A stretch of 64,000 bases of DNA from Fragum whitleyi (GCA_948146395.1 OX411544.1:89005132-89069131); one strand, 5' to 3'. Counted from the first letter of the stretch, positions 1 to 12,029 are shown. Numbers and translations: made by a program. The notes: generated by a model not told the origin, from the letters alone.

Positions 1-419
1 AAATTGGATTTTAAAACAAAATGCATGTGAGGTGTATCATTTTGATTACTCGATCGGTATATCAGATTCTTGATTTTGTCAGACATACATAAAATTATTC
101 ATATTGGAAAGTTTAAGATGTTTGGCAAAAATGAAAACAACCTCCAGTATGAATTGTAGCTATGGCAACGGAGGTATTTTGACATATCTCACTTAATTTG
201 TGAACTATTAATTACATGTAATGGTCATTAATCAGGGCAGCTGGTATTGAATCCATATACATGTAGCTTTAGAATCTTGGATTACATGGATAACATGTAT
301 TCGAGGAAAAATGTTTCGTTTTCACACCAACAAATAGAAAATACATCATTCTAAATGATCTTGTAAAAAGAGAAGTGAGTTGCAAATATGACCCGTCAGG
401 CGAAAAGGAATCTTCTTGG
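1..419. other. no recognisable feature
   Basis: AT-rich sequence without a convincing ORF, repeat or RNA signature. Confidence 0.5.
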
Positions 420-650
420 TATTGCGTGACGAGTCGATCATAGTCAGACTGTGCGGACTGTTCACAGGCGTAACATTTTGCCTTTGGCTTTTTTTCTGAA
501 TCTGTGATGATCTTTCTTCTTTCCAGTAAGAAAAACTTTGAAATGCGAACACCGGCTGACCTCTACTGGAACCAATATCTCTCTAAGATATTTATTTTAC
601 GAAGTTCCCGGGAGGTCATTTTTGCATTACTTATCACATAAATTGCAAGT
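420..650 (+). repeat. dispersed repeat, copy 1 of 2
   Basis: This stretch aligns by eye, in the same orientation, with 12030-12260. Shared landmarks are a TAGTCAGACT...GCGGA block, a TTTCCAGT block, a TGACCT...CTGGA.CCAAT block and a final GTTCC.G..GGTC block, in the same order and spacing. No ORF, terminal repeat or RNA promoter was seen, so the type of repeat is unknown. Confidence 0.5.
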
Positions 651-1240
651 ATTGTTTATTCCATCTCGCTTTCTTTCATAAACTAGTTCCTTAATTTCGA
701 TAAAATATTTTCATTTTAAATACAAAATAGAAATTTCAATAGCTTCAAAAATCAAACAGGGAATAGTTATGGTTCCTGTGCATTGTAATATCATTTTAAA
801 GGATCTTTTCACCACTGAAGCTTGAAGTTGATAGCAAATGTACATACAGAGATGCTCCGGAAAAAAATCTGAGTCATTATAATAACACAAAGGACAATAA
901 CAACAAAAAATGTTGTGGTTCTTATGCACCACTTTTCTCCTTCAAAGGTCTAAGGCCCGGTGCCACTGCACTAACGGATGAATTGAGAATGCAAAGCGTA
1001 TGAAAATCTTACAATGCATCGAAAAGATGATTTGTAAGCGTACATGTGTATGTATTTATCTTTTAAAATTTATTGATCCGCGTTGTCTTTTGTCTTTCAG
1101 CGTACGAGGAACATACGACATATGCATCCGCCCTTTCATCTTGTCGTACCAAAAAATGGGCTATGTTAGAAAAAGTAGACAACAAACATTTTTGCACCCC
1201 TTTACCACCAGTTTGCCCTTCTTTCTTTGTTCAAAACTTT
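651..1240. other. no recognisable feature
   Basis: Short ORFs occur on both strands but none has recognisable protein character. The DNA ahead of the SINE looks like plain intergenic sequence. Confidence 0.4.
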
Positions 1241-1242
1241 AT

Positions 1243-1523
1243 AGCCGCCGTCATAGCGCAGTTGGTAGCGCGACGGACGGTCATTCTAGAGGTCCCGGGT
1301 TCGATCCGCGACGGCGGCACTCATTCTTTCCGACAATTTGTCTCTCACCAATGGGTTGATAATCGTAGACCTATGTGAGATAGTAGCTGTAGGCTAGGAA
1401 AGGATGTATTGGTTGTACTGGTGAGAAAAATATCAGGAATCCATTGATAGGTGCTCTTGCCGCCGCGATATAGCTGAAATAATGTTGAAAGCGGCGTTAA
1501 ACTCCATTCAATCAATCAATCAA
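1243..1523 (+). mobile_element. tRNA-derived SINE (MetaSINE-like 3' end)
   Basis: The head (1243-1320) reads as a tRNA with matching ends (GCCGCCG/CGGCGGC), an A-box-like AGTTGGTAGCGCG and a B box GGTTCGATCCG at about 1298-1308. A non-tRNA body follows. The 3' part carries GATATAGCTGAAAT...GCGGCGTTAAAC, which matches what is known of the conserved Meta domain of metazoan SINEs, and it ends in (AATC)n. A Pol III transcript moved by a LINE is the expected biology. Related minus-strand copies lie at 18600-18842 and 38082-38235. Confidence 0.85.
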
Positions 1524-1539
1524 AGCTTTATTGTGTCGA

Positions 1540-3333
1540 AAGTCAATATATAATCTCTATCAATATTTACTCATTTGTCTCTTGGAAAGAAAGCGAATGA
1601 AAATATGACCTTATGTTAACGCGAAAGAAGAAAAAAATAAATGAATCTTTTAAACCCGTATATAATTCAAATATGGAGGCTTGATTCTGATGTTTATTTT
1701 CCCCTTTTTTCTGCAAACCAAATTAAGAGCGCTAGCGAGGACTCCAATCTTGCTACGAGAATACCCATGGTTATCTGCTTCTACAGTTAACAACGTCGTG
1801 AAATTGACAAGGTGAAAATGTTTCGAATAATTCAGGAATGAAATTGAATGAGTGTGTGGATCGAGTTTTGAGTGAATTTAATGGGAGGTATTCCTATATC
1901 GCAAATTTTGTTCAGGATGAACACAATTAGCGATGTTGATGTATGTTTTCCAAAATTGAAGACATTGCCTACTTGTGGTACTCACGATGATCGGCGGGCT
2001 TCCTTACTAGCATAACGATATCGACGATGGATTCTTTAACTCTCAACGATTTTTAACCTACAACTTTATAACGTTAAACCTTTTTTTGTATTCAAATTAT
2101 GGGTTGCCCACCAGCCTGTCATTTTTGAAAGCGAACTCAGTATGTCCGAAATTGAACGATCACTAGCCTGGATTCTGCTCGCGGTGAGCGCATTTAACAT
2201 CCTGTACATGAAGCTGGTTTTTTACATGAATTGTGACCTGTCTGGCAATTAGGGATTATCTTTGAAGTGCGAAAAGTAACGATCCAAGTCAGGCTTTACC
2301 AGCTGTGCGGACTAACTATTTTAAATCAGACAGAAGGAACTTCCTTCGATGGTTTCATGATGCTTCGAATCAAAAGGTAAACAGGGTGTGCAATTATAAC
2401 TTTACTTACATTTAATTTTTTTTTATTGAAATTAGGCTTTACATCGCTTTGTAACAATTTTCCAGTTATATCTCGGAAGCTGGGGCTACTGACCATGAGT
2501 TCCTTGTATTCCTCTTACCAAATTACCGATATATGCTTTCCGAATCTCCAGCCACTCATTCCACATAGATTTACGATTTTAAACCCGCTGATGTAATACA
2601 TATATCGGAAGCTATGGGATAGAAGAGATATGATCCTCACCCACCCCACCCACCCCATCCCCAGCATGATATCGAGCCTGATGCGCTCCGACGGTGGCTC
2701 TACTTAAGTAAGCGACATTTTATTACATGTCCTTCATTATCACGTCGGTTTACTTAACGACAAAAATCTAAACTTAGACATTTTGGGGAAATCTCGATTT
2801 GTCAGTTTTCCTTAGTGTATGAGTAAGTTTCGTTTTACAATAAAGATGTGAAGTTAATGTTTTTGTTGTCAAGAAATATTTTTGAAACATGAGAAATTTC
2901 TAAACTAAAGTGTTTGTGTAATGTGTCTTTGTCTTTGAAATGTGTGTGCTCATTACAACCTCCTATGCTTGATGGAGATCACCATGGCAACTAACCCAAG
3001 AATGCCAGTTTCGTAAAATTTAAACATAAATAATTAATTTAGGTGTCAGTAAAATAATCACCTGTTTCTTGTCTATGCATGTATGGTAGAAAATTTGCCG
3101 GTACATATAGAATGGAAGCACTCTACCTTAAGATTTTTTTCAAACTATGAAAGTTGATGATTATAATTTGTTGAAAACTATTTCTCTTTAAAAAAAATAA
3201 ATTTTCGACCTAAAGACATACATGCATTATTTCTAAATAAAAGAAATCACAGGCTGTAATTATAACCCTAAACAGCTCTTTAGTTGTCACAGAGTTCTAG
3301 AAAATAATACCCTGTCAATACTTTAACAGGTAA
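1540..3333. other. no recognisable feature
   Basis: AT-rich non-coding sequence with a short C-rich run at about 2640-2660. No gene, terminal repeat or long repeat was seen. Confidence 0.4.
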
Positions 3334-3479
3334 TGTCCCCGGTAAATAAATATGCAACTTCGTTAGGATTCGAACCAGGGACCTCTTTGTCCCAAAGCGA
3401 GAGCTATACCGCGTTGCTATAAAAAGCTAGCTTGTACGACAAGGCAGAACAAAACCCCTTACACATAAACCGGCTACCA
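3334..3479 (-). mobile_element. diverged solo LTR of the tRNA-containing TRIM
   Basis: Read on the minus strand this 146-bp stretch starts TGGTAGCCGG and ends GGGACA. It aligns end to end with the 148-bp terminal repeats at 6859-7006 and 7118-7265, including the tRNA-Pro-like core with GCTTTGGGACA, GAGGTCCC and the B box GGTTCGAATCC. There is no partner repeat, PBS or PPT, and the flanks (GTAA and TATA) do not match. It is best read as an old solo LTR with eroded target duplication. Confidence 0.65.
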
Positions 3480-3959
3480 TATATAGTTAAAACAAAAGCA
3501 ATCATAACATCATTACTACAGTACAAACTTTAGTTACAAGGCAGACAAAATTTATAAAAGGATTTTGTTAAGAAAAAAATACGTAATTAACTTCAAAATT
3601 CAAGTTTGGGTTTTACTATACAATGTTGCCAATTGCATATTATCAATTAAATAAATCATTCGAATCTTCTTCAAAATGTAAGCGGTCTGGATGTGTTGTA
3701 AGTTCATGTTTAACAGAGTTTCTTAAAGGAACAAAACATATTAAAATTCCAAAATAAGATCTTGAGACAAAATAGACACTAACACCAGTTATTCCTGGAT
3801 ATTGATGTGAAGTGGATATAACAGGACATTAAGAATCAGCCCCGACCCCTAGCTGACTAAAGAAAACAAACCCCGGGAGTAATGGCTATTAACGGATAAC
3901 AAGTCAGATTTATGGCATTAGTCCCAGTGCTCATTTCACCTATCTACGGTCTCCAGTGC

Positions 3960-5845
3960 ATTTCTTAAAAGGGAGCAATATTCTTCGCATGTTATTTAAC
4001 AGTGACTTTTGAGGCTGTTTACGGAGGGTTTGGTAATGAGTTCCACACATTTATAACACAGTTACTGACTGAAATCTTTTTAAGTTCTAAATTTGATCTA
4101 CGTTTAAATAATTTTTGCGAGTTTCCCCTTGTTTTTGACAGAGATGCCATTTGAAAGAAAATTGACGGATATTTTGTACACCTGTTTAATATCAGGCCGC
4201 AGTCTTTTGTACTCTAGTGATGGTAGACCCATTTTTTAGCCTTTCAGCGTAAGGAATATCCTTCATTGATGCAATCATTTTGGTGGCACGTCGTTGAACA
4301 TTTTCAATAGAAATGCAGTCCTTTTTCGCAACTGGCATAGGGCCTATTCTAAATGCGGTCGTACGATTGATTTGTATAGCGATAGAAAAATGTCTTTATT
4401 GATACAAGTGAAGGTTCTAAACATAAGCCTAATATTTCTGTTTGCTAGATTTATCTTGCTGTTTATATGGACTGTAAATTTTAAGCCTTTGACCATCTAT
4501 TATAACCCCAAAGTCTTTTTATTGGGGGTACTCTCTCTACGGTTATGTTTGTTGGCTTTTTTTCCGCAGTATAATTTTCTGGTTATATATTTTTCCAATG
4601 TGTAGATATTTGCATTTTTCAAATGTACTTCATTTGAAAAGTTTCCCCCCATATCACAACTTCATCTAGACCGGCCTTCTTGAAGGTTTTTTACGTCTTG
4701 ATTAGTTTGGATGCAGTTTTATAGTTTGGAATCATTTGGGAAGAGCAAAATGGATACTGGAATTACATCACGTAAGTCGTTTATATAAATTAGGAAGAGT
4801 ATAGGCACAAGAACATTTCCTTGGGATAATCCACGTATTACTTTGCTTTGATCTGATTTTATTCCATTTACAATGACTTGTTCAGATCTGTCTGATAAAA
4901 ATTCATCAATCCATGCATAGACTTTGCCTCTTATACCGTAGGCCCAAACAGTTTTAGTAATTTCTTGTGAGGTACATTGTCAAAGGTTTTACTGAAATCT
5001 AAATAAATGATGTCAACTCCAAAATTTTGATCTAAGAAATTAGTGATATTTTCGGTGAATTCTTAGAGATTAGTATTACATGATCTCTCTTTTATGAATC
5101 CGTGTTGACTCTCTGAGAAGAGATTATTTACTGACAGATGCTCTACTATTTTATCTCTTATTATTCGTTCTAACAATTTTCCTAAGACAGAGGTGAGACT
5201 TATTGTGCGGTAATTTTCAACTTTTGTTTTTTTGGCCAGATTTCAGTATTGTCGTTACATTTGCATGTTGCCAATCGTTGGGAAGTTTTCTTTCATCGAA
5301 AGATCTGGAAAATATCTCCTTCAGTGGTTTCACAATGTTTGCCTTACATTTATTTAAAATTTGAGAGTGGAAGTTGTCTGGTCCATTTGATTTGAAGGGC
5401 TTAAGTTTTTCTATGGTTTTCATAACAATTTCATCCGTGATGTTAATGGTTTCAAGAGGCTCTTCAAAGTTACTGTCATCAAAGTTTGAGAGTGGACCAT
5501 CACTTTCTTCTTCAAAGACACTAGTAAAGTAGTCATTTAGTAGATCTGCCCTAATTTTATCATCGTTTGTGCTGTTACCATCTGGTGTTTCAAGACATCC
5601 CAGACCACTTTTTGTCTTCAACCTTGATCTTACGTAGCTCCAAAATATTTTGCTGTCAGTGTTGATTCTAGCAGCCATATTTTTTTTCAAATGTAAACTT
5701 TGATTTGCGTAATCCTGATTTAACTTTATTCCTTGTTTGACGATAGTGTTCAAAGTCTGTTTGTTTAAGGGTATTTGTTTAAGCTTGGTCATCAGCGGAA
5801 CTTGCCATATATTCACATCAAAGTCAGAGTCATTATCCTCCAAAT
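3960..5845 (-). pseudogene. degraded non-LTR (LINE) reverse transcriptase, CR1/L2/Jockey-like
   Basis: The 208-aa open stretch at 5217-5843 carries the linker and start of a reverse transcriptase: IFWSYVRSRLK, then TIEKLKPFKSNGPDNFHSQIL and ending NDWQHANVTTILKSG. Downstream the frame breaks repeatedly, but conceptual minus-strand pieces continue the enzyme: NYRTISLTSVLGKLLERII, SQHGFIKERSC, IYLDFSKTFDNVPHKKLL, SQGNVLVPILFLIYINDL, then a thumb/connection region with IVRPHLE and VQRRATKMI. The catalytic YADD box has become FPND (about 4727-4745), so one catalytic aspartate is lost. A VINVWNSLP-like tail marks the 3' end of the ORF near 4000. No endonuclease domain is present, so this is a 5'-truncated dead copy. 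The clade assignment is inference. Confidence 0.85.
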
Positions 5846-5849
5846 ATAG

Positions 5850-6855
5850 TGTCAGAATATTACAATGATTAGCATAAAACTGTTTTTGTTGATACAGGAT
5901 TTTTTTTACTCCTCAATCTGATCTATTGTAAAACTATAGCTGTATGATATTCATAATAAGAGGGATGTTCAATTTTTATCCGGATTAGGTCAATTAATCA
6001 TCACTGATTTATCGCTATGTGAAAAAGTATACTCATATAAACGGGACTCTTTATATGCTCAAACCTGCCAAAACCTAAAGCAGTTGAACGATGTATATTC
6101 ATTTCACACGTAAACAAAAACACATGGGTATGAGGTGTCGGCGCACAGAACAAAGCGACGTTGTCGAAAATTGAGACATTTGGTGTTGTGAATTTAGCTT
6201 GTCACGGCTCGTTATTCATGGAAGAAGGATGAATTCAGTGTTCTTGTAATTAAGCTGTGTTTTTATGGTTTGTATAAAGGCAAAATCGAATGGTGCAAAA
6301 TTAAAGTTCTCAGAAAGCACCCGTTAGTAAATCGCCTATATCCCAAAGAGACTCGGCAATTGACGTCCCTACATTTTCTCTCTGTCTGTTCTTTCTCTCA
6401 TCTCACGGGACACGGAAGCGTCTTTACCGATGAAAATAAAGCATTTTGGAGAATGAACTATTTATTCCCTTTCAGCGTGAAAAGTATTTTATTTATTTCT
6501 TTCGAAATTATTGTAGATATCCAGTAGAATCATTAAAGATTAAAATTTCGAGCATTCAGTTGATATCGTCTAGGACGTTCCGAAACACTTACCCTGCCAC
6601 ATTTTAAACGTACCGTATCGAAAAAATTTACGTTCAAATTATTCCAAATTAAAGCTCCTCTTTCACAGATCGGGAAAAATGTCATTTTTGGTTTTTTTTC
6701 TGAAATCAATCAGAAACTATGATTTCATTGTGTAGAAATCTCTATAATAATAAGATTTGATTTGGTAAGGGAAGGAAAAAAACCCAGATATTCCTGAATT
6801 TAGCGGAATTCCATTCTGAAAAATAAAGCAACTACTAACGCCTAAAATATTATTC
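5850..6855. other. no recognisable feature
   Basis: The 85-aa ORF at 6270-6527 has no recognisable domain and is not supported as a gene. Confidence 0.4.
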
Positions 6856-6858
6856 TTA

Positions 6859-7006
6859 TGTAGCCGGGTTGTGTATAAGGGGTGTTTGTACTGCCTTGCC
6901 GTACAAGCTAGCTTTTACAGCGACGTGGTAGAGCACTTGCTTTGGGACACAGAGGTCCCGGGTTCGAATCCCCAATGGAGTCGAATATATTTATCTGCGG
7001 GTTACA
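6859..7006 (+). repeat. 5' terminal repeat of the TRIM
   Basis: This 148-bp repeat begins with TG and ends with CA. It contains A-box-like TGGTAGAGCAC (6926-6936) and B box GGTTCGAATCC (6961-6971), 35 bp apart. The stretch GCTTTGGGACACAGAGGTCC sits where tRNA-Pro(UGG) has its anticodon loop and variable region. Confidence 0.85.
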
Positions 7007-7008
7007 TT

Positions 7009-7020
7009 TGGCGCCCACCG
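7009..7020 (+). promoter_or_regulatory. primer-binding site of the TRIM
   Basis: TGGCGCCCACCG starts two bases after the CA end of the 5' LTR. It is complementary to a tRNA 3' end ...GGCGCCA. Placement and sequence are typical of Gypsy-type and retroviral minus-strand priming sites. Confidence 0.7.
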
Positions 7021-7117
7021 TAAATAACCTACATGAGGATGTGGTTATGTGATTAGGTAGTTGATGATGTTGATTTGAGAAGATTCGTGGAAGAATCTTA
7101 ATTGTCGAGGGGGTGTA

Positions 7118-7265
7118 TGTAGCCGGGTTGTGTATAAGGGGTGTTTGTACTGCCTTGCCGTACAAGCTAGCTTTTATAGCGACGTGGTAGAGCACTTGCT
7201 TTGGGACACAGAGGTCCCGGGTTCGAATCCCCAATGGAGTCGAATATATTTATCTGCGGGTTACA
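7118..7265 (+). repeat. 3' terminal repeat of the TRIM
   Basis: Direct copy of 6859-7006 with one visible substitution (TTTTATAGCG for TTTTACAGCG). It is followed at once by the CTTA duplication. Confidence 0.85.
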
Positions 7266-7269
7266 CTTA

Positions 7270-9700
7270 AATTTTGAGTCAACTATTTACACATGCAATT
7301 ACACCCGTTTGTCCCATTCTATCAAAGGTTAAGGTCGAAGTTTTTGTCAATTGGGAAACTTTATATCGATACAAGCAAAAAATGAAATATAATTCGTGAA
7401 AAATAACATTTACGTAGTTTATTGACTGGAAATAAATAGACCGGTTCCGTCATTGACCTTGCCGCTTCAAACATTCAAGATGCATTTTTTTAAAAGATGT
7501 TTGTTAGAGCCATACCCATGTGCGGTTCTTAAACATTGGAAAATGCACAAAGTTCTGAATCTAAGAACCATTTTTTTTATTTTTTCTATGAAAACTGTGA
7601 AAGAGCAGCTTTAAGACAAGGCAATTGTAATACTTATTCCAGCAACTTAATTAATTTTCAAGTTTTTCAACGGTTAGAAAAGAAAGATTATTTACAAACG
7701 AAGACCATATACTAGTATATGATTTATTTTATCTGCTGCACCGGGTACTCGTTACCATGGCATTTTATATGGCAGGTACGCACGCGCTATGTTCGATAAC
7801 TATATCGCTTTTACACAACCATATGTGGATTGAATTCCGACAGCGAATGATACAAAATTTAGTTTGATTGCTTCAAAAATAAAATTTTGCGAGGCAAAAT
7901 CCGGTTAATTTTTTAACAACCCTCGTATTCTTATTGGTATAATCAAAGGAATGAAAACAAATCGAATAGCCACATTTCAAAACTATATTCAATTTTCTCA
8001 TTGTGAATGATTATTTTTCCACAAAAACTGAGCCTTTAAAACAATAAGATATCGTATTATCTCAGAAAACTTGTGGGGAAAAATGTTTTCAAGTTAGTTT
8101 TGACAGTTTATCATTTTCATCAGATTCTCAGCTAGTATCATACATTTTGGTGAACGAAATTTTCGTTCACCAGTGTTACTATGTAAAGAACATCCTGTAG
8201 GATCTCGATAGATTCGAAATAAAGTAGTGCCTATTTAGATTCAATTTAGTATCTCTCAAGACTTCTCTCCGCAAAATCACTGTTTATTTAGTTAATGGCT
8301 CGATACTACAATTCTGCATCAAGTGAAGATAATGAAAGTTACCCTTTAAAAACACAAAATGAGGTTGCAATGTTTAAAGGGGCATATTGATGATCCGCGT
8401 AAGCTTGTCGAGGGTTTAGAGCAAAAACAAAGTTCGTGTCCTGTATACGCTGTTACTATGTCGCAACTTGTAATAATTTGCCGGAAATATGAGTTTATTT
8501 AGGTCTTGACCTCTTAAACTTCTAAACACCTCTGATTGGCCATACAACACTAGATGACATACTACGATTTTATCTGCCTTCTTATGAAAGAAATCTCTAC
8601 TCATGAGTAACGAAAGGTCAAATTCACAAACGAATGGAATTTTCCTATATTTAGCCCAAATTCTCATTATAATATAAACACGCACCACTTGACCGTGATC
8701 AACCTAGATATTAAGTAAAATTCAACCTATTACCAGACAAATTATGTTCTCAACTTTCCAATTTACACCTTTTGCTTAAATCCCGTTTATATCTCAAACC
8801 CTGTTGTTGCACCCTTGTGTAATGTAAATATCTTCGGTTACGCGTATTTTTGTATCATATTACCCTTATCCCAATCTTTTCTTTTCAAACAAGGACGGAA
8901 AATAGGGGATATAGCAACCTCGACTCGATTTACTGTAAATATATGAATGTCGTTGTTATTTTGAATTCAAACAAAACAAAATAAAAGAATAAACAATAAT
9001 TAGTGTCCCGACACAAAAGATTTAATTTCAAATTTTAACATCGAATGGAGACTGAAACGTCGTAACTATAGAATACTTTACCTGTAGCTGCGGTGTTTGA
9101 GTCCCCACCGGCAATTTTTTTGGCCCCTAGTTTTACACTGATATCAAAATATTGTTCTTCAGAGTACTTGACATAGTAATTACAACTGTTAACATTTAGT
9201 AGCGCTTCTATCCCTCGGATGAGTCTAAAATTTCCTCAATGCAATCATTCATCTATTTGTTTTACCGGAAGAACTTAAAATATTATAAAAAATCATTATA
9301 AATGTATATTGTCCATATTGTACCTCACTGTACTTGGATGAAACAATGTTCTGTTCTGTTCCTTGTATCATAAGAAACGGTAACCAGTCTAGTGACATCT
9401 GTGATTTATGCAATTGGGATTTATATAACTTTTCAACACGTGGTAGTCAGTATCGAGCAGGTTTTAAGAATTATTCGACACGTGTTTTTAAAATACAACC
9501 TTGTCCTTTCTTGTACCTTTTGTTGGGATGAACGCCGCTGTTAACAGGTTTTCTGTGAATCTGTTTATTCGAATAATGTCCGATCCTACCCTTCTCATAT
9601 TTTCAAATTGTGTAATTTTTAATAGAAGCTTTCATATTGCATGATAAAACTAAAGTTATCTGAATAAATGAACTATGTTCTTCTAAAGTAGAGAGCAAGC
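7270..9700. other. no recognisable feature
   Basis: AT-rich sequence. The ORFs at 8416-8688 and 9334-9531 have no recognisable domain and no exon context. Confidence 0.4.
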
Positions 9701-9711
9701 TATTTAAATAG

Positions 9712-9871
9712 AGGATAATCGTTTGTTTAAGTGTAAGATCGATTTATATTTCATTGAGTGAACAACAAAAGTTTTATTTTCACGAGTGGCAGAGCCACGA
9801 GTGAAAATATAGCTTTTGTATTTCACGAAATGAAATATTAATCGATCTTACTCGAAAAACAAACGATTATT
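9712..9871. mobile_element. palindromic foldback MITE, copy 1
   Basis: The left arm (ATAATCGTTTGTTT..GTAAGATCGAT) is the reverse complement of the right arm (ATCGATCTTACTCGAAAAAC..). The arms meet at a central hairpin around CACGAGTGGCAGAGCCACGAGTG. A second copy with the same arms and centre is at 59101-59260. Confidence 0.75.
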
Positions 9872-10142
9872 CTATTTCTTTAATGCAAAAATTAGACAAA
9901 ATGTGAAATTTATAGGACATATTTTTGTAAAGCGCGTCATTTTGCGCGTGATTGCTATGCAACGTTTATTGTGACGTCACTTATTTCGCCCCTCATAGAT
10001 GACGTCAGATAGGATGAAATGCACAAAAGCAGGGTATAAGTTTTTGATAATTTCACTGCTTTTGCGGTGAGTTTATCAAGTGATAATCTACCGTTATTTC
10101 TCGATAAATCACCGAAAAGCATAAAAGAAATAGATATAATTT
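9868..10142. mobile_element. possible second MITE abutting the foldback
   Basis: The left end TCTATTTCTTTAATGC and the right end GCATAAAAGAAATAGA are inverted copies. The interior holds two CRE-like GACGTCA boxes (about 9972 and 10002). It may instead be the rest of a longer element that includes 9712-9871. Confidence 0.4.
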
Positions 10143-10337
10143 CACGATGATCATTTTACCTTTTCATGCCCAAGCGACATGAGGCTAGAGGCGTCTGTAA
10201 ATTGTACTGGCTCTTCTGGCCCCGTTCTTTGGGTAAATTTCCTTAAAAGTTTTTTTAATAGAAACCAACTCAAGAAAATGTCTAAGCAATACATGTTTGT
10301 TTCATTTGCCATGTACAAGTACAGTTAAACATACTTG

Positions 10338-11540
10338 CGACCACGTATGACACTATCAAAAAGCGGTCGTTACAGAGAATGGTGGCTTAGTACACGATTT
10401 GTTTAACAAATTAGAAATATTATTTTGATTGAATATTTAGGTCATTTGGATTTTTTCTAAGTAATGTGATGTTAAAACGCACAAGAATCGTCTCATGGAG
10501 ACGATTCTAATGAGTCCATAAACATAGGATTGATTTACAATATATTGTAGAATACTAATTCATACTTTTTAAGAAACATGTGTATATCAATTTTAAACTA
10601 GAAAGCCATGAATGGCTTGAGTCGCTCCACAGGCTTGCAATTCTTGTAATAGCAAAACTAAGTTTTGACTAGATTTTTAGATATTTTGGGTTCTACTGGT
10701 GTTGAAATGATTTTAAAAATTTCCACTATTATAACATATTGAGAAATTACCTCCGCCCATAAAAGACATACTTTTCATCCAATCAAAATAATTTTTGGCT
10801 GCATGATAATGGATCACCAAAGGATCATATTAATGAAGTTTGATTGATATCCATCTGTTACATTCTGAGAAAATGATTTTCAAAGTTTCCACTATATAAC
10901 ATATAGAGAAATGACCTCCGCCCATAAAATGCATATTTTCCATCCGATCAAAATGATTTTTCGTAAACTGATAAAGGGTCACTCAAGGATCATTCCAATG
11001 AAATTTGGTTGATATCCATCAATTACATTCTGAGAAAATGATTTTCAAAGTTTCCACTATATAACATATAGAGAAATGACCTCCGCCCATAAAATGCATA
11101 TTTTCCATCCGATCACAATGATTTTTTTGGAGACTGATAAAGGGTCACCCAAGGATCTTTCATGTAAAATTTCATTGATACTATTGATTAGAATCTGAGA
11201 AAACTCACTTTTTACCATATTTGGAAATTAGCCATGCCCCTTAAATCCATGTTTTTCATTGGATCAAAATTTCTTGAACAACTTTGAAAGAGGGTCACCC
11301 AAGGATCATTCCTGTGAAGTTTGGTTGAAATCCATCCAGTAGTTTCTGAGGAGAAGATTTGTAAAGAAAAGTTTACGACCGGACGGACGGACGGACGGAC
11401 GGACGCACGCACGATGGACACAACGCCATGACAATAGCCCCAGTGGCTTTCAGCCAGTGGAGCTAAAAAGGGCATTTCGAAAGTGGTCGCTTAATTAAAA
11501 TGTTCGCTTATTAGACTTGGTCGCTTGAGCAAGATTGACT
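10338..11540 (+). repeat. dispersed repeat with AGAATCGTC hairpin, interrupted by a HINE
   Basis: The two flanking parts (10338-10595 and about 11471-11540) match, in order, the reverse complement of 24175-24500. Shared parts are a CGACCAC...AAGCGGTC start, GATGTTAAAAC, the hairpin AGAATCGTC/GACGATTCT (10484-10510), and a GTGGTC..TTGGACGC-like end. The HINE at 10596-11470 splits this copy. Confidence 0.55.
10596..11470 (-). mobile_element. pearl/HINE-like element, 'AGCTCCACTGG' family
   Basis: The 3' terminus (left on this strand) is AACTAG followed by the hairpin AAGCCATGAATGGCTT. The interior has about three repeats of roughly 165 bp beginning near TCTGAGAAAATGATTTTCAA (10860 and 11030). 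The other end carries a (GGAC)n microsatellite (11370-11403) and the terminal block TGGCTTTCAGCCAGTGGAGCT. Non-autonomous; no coding capacity. Assignment to Helitron/Helentron-mobilised elements is inference from this architecture. Confidence 0.7.
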
Positions 11541-11544
11541 TACA

Positions 11545-12029
11545 TTGTCTGTTTATCCTCTTTTTCATTTCTCTGTTTTCATCTGGTAACCTATTTGTAT
11601 TGAATATCTGGCTGGGTGCCTCTTATAACAAATAAACCATATGCTTTGTAATGTTTCTCTTTCTTTGAATTTACAGTGAAATAGCAGAATTGCCGAAATT
11701 TTGTCGAGACACTTTCCCTTAATTATTTTTTACATTTAAAACTTCTCTTTTCTCAACAAATTCAATATATCACTCTAAAACGCCATTAGATTCGTTCACC
11801 ATCAGTACTTTCAGTGCTTTGAATTATATTGACAAGTGTGTGTGATTGTAGGTCTTAGGCCCCTCTGTGCTCCAGGCATATTATTATGATATGGAACACA
11901 AGAGAAATATATTATTAGAGATTGAAATACTGGTGAATTTGTGAGAATTTCTGCTTTTTGCCCATAGATATCTTTTCAAATTTTCCTAATTTTCAATCTC
12001 ATTTGTCAAAAAAGGACCATCTGGGTTGT
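11545..12029. other. no recognisable feature
   Basis: Non-coding, AT-rich, nothing recognised. Confidence 0.4.

Larger units (their letters stand above)
6859..7265 (+). mobile_element. TRIM-type miniature LTR retrotransposon with tRNA-like LTRs
   Basis: Two direct repeats of 148 bp (6859-7006 and 7118-7265), each starting TGTAGCC and ending GGTTACA, differ at one visible position. They flank 111 bp of non-coding DNA. Two bases after the first repeat is TGGCGCCCACCG (7009-7020), a retroelement-type primer-binding site. Just before the second repeat is a purine tract, CGAGGGGGTG (7106-7115). The whole unit is flanked by a perfect 4-bp duplication CTTA (6855-6858 and 7266-7269). This is the full set of LTR-retrotransposon marks in a 407-bp non-coding element, so it must be moved in trans. 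Each LTR also holds a tRNA-Pro-like sequence. A purely tandem duplication of a SINE is the alternative, but it would not explain the PBS, PPT and TSD. Confidence 0.85.

Noticed and set aside
1243..1320. Functional tRNA gene
   Set aside because: It is followed by a SINE body and Meta-like 3' end and recurs as SINE copies; no free-standing tRNA with a proper terminator.
6908..7234. 108-aa minus-strand ORF with the repeated segment GIRTRDLCVPKQ
   Set aside because: It is a translation of the tRNA-like LTRs of the TRIM; the repeat in the protein is the repeat in the DNA.
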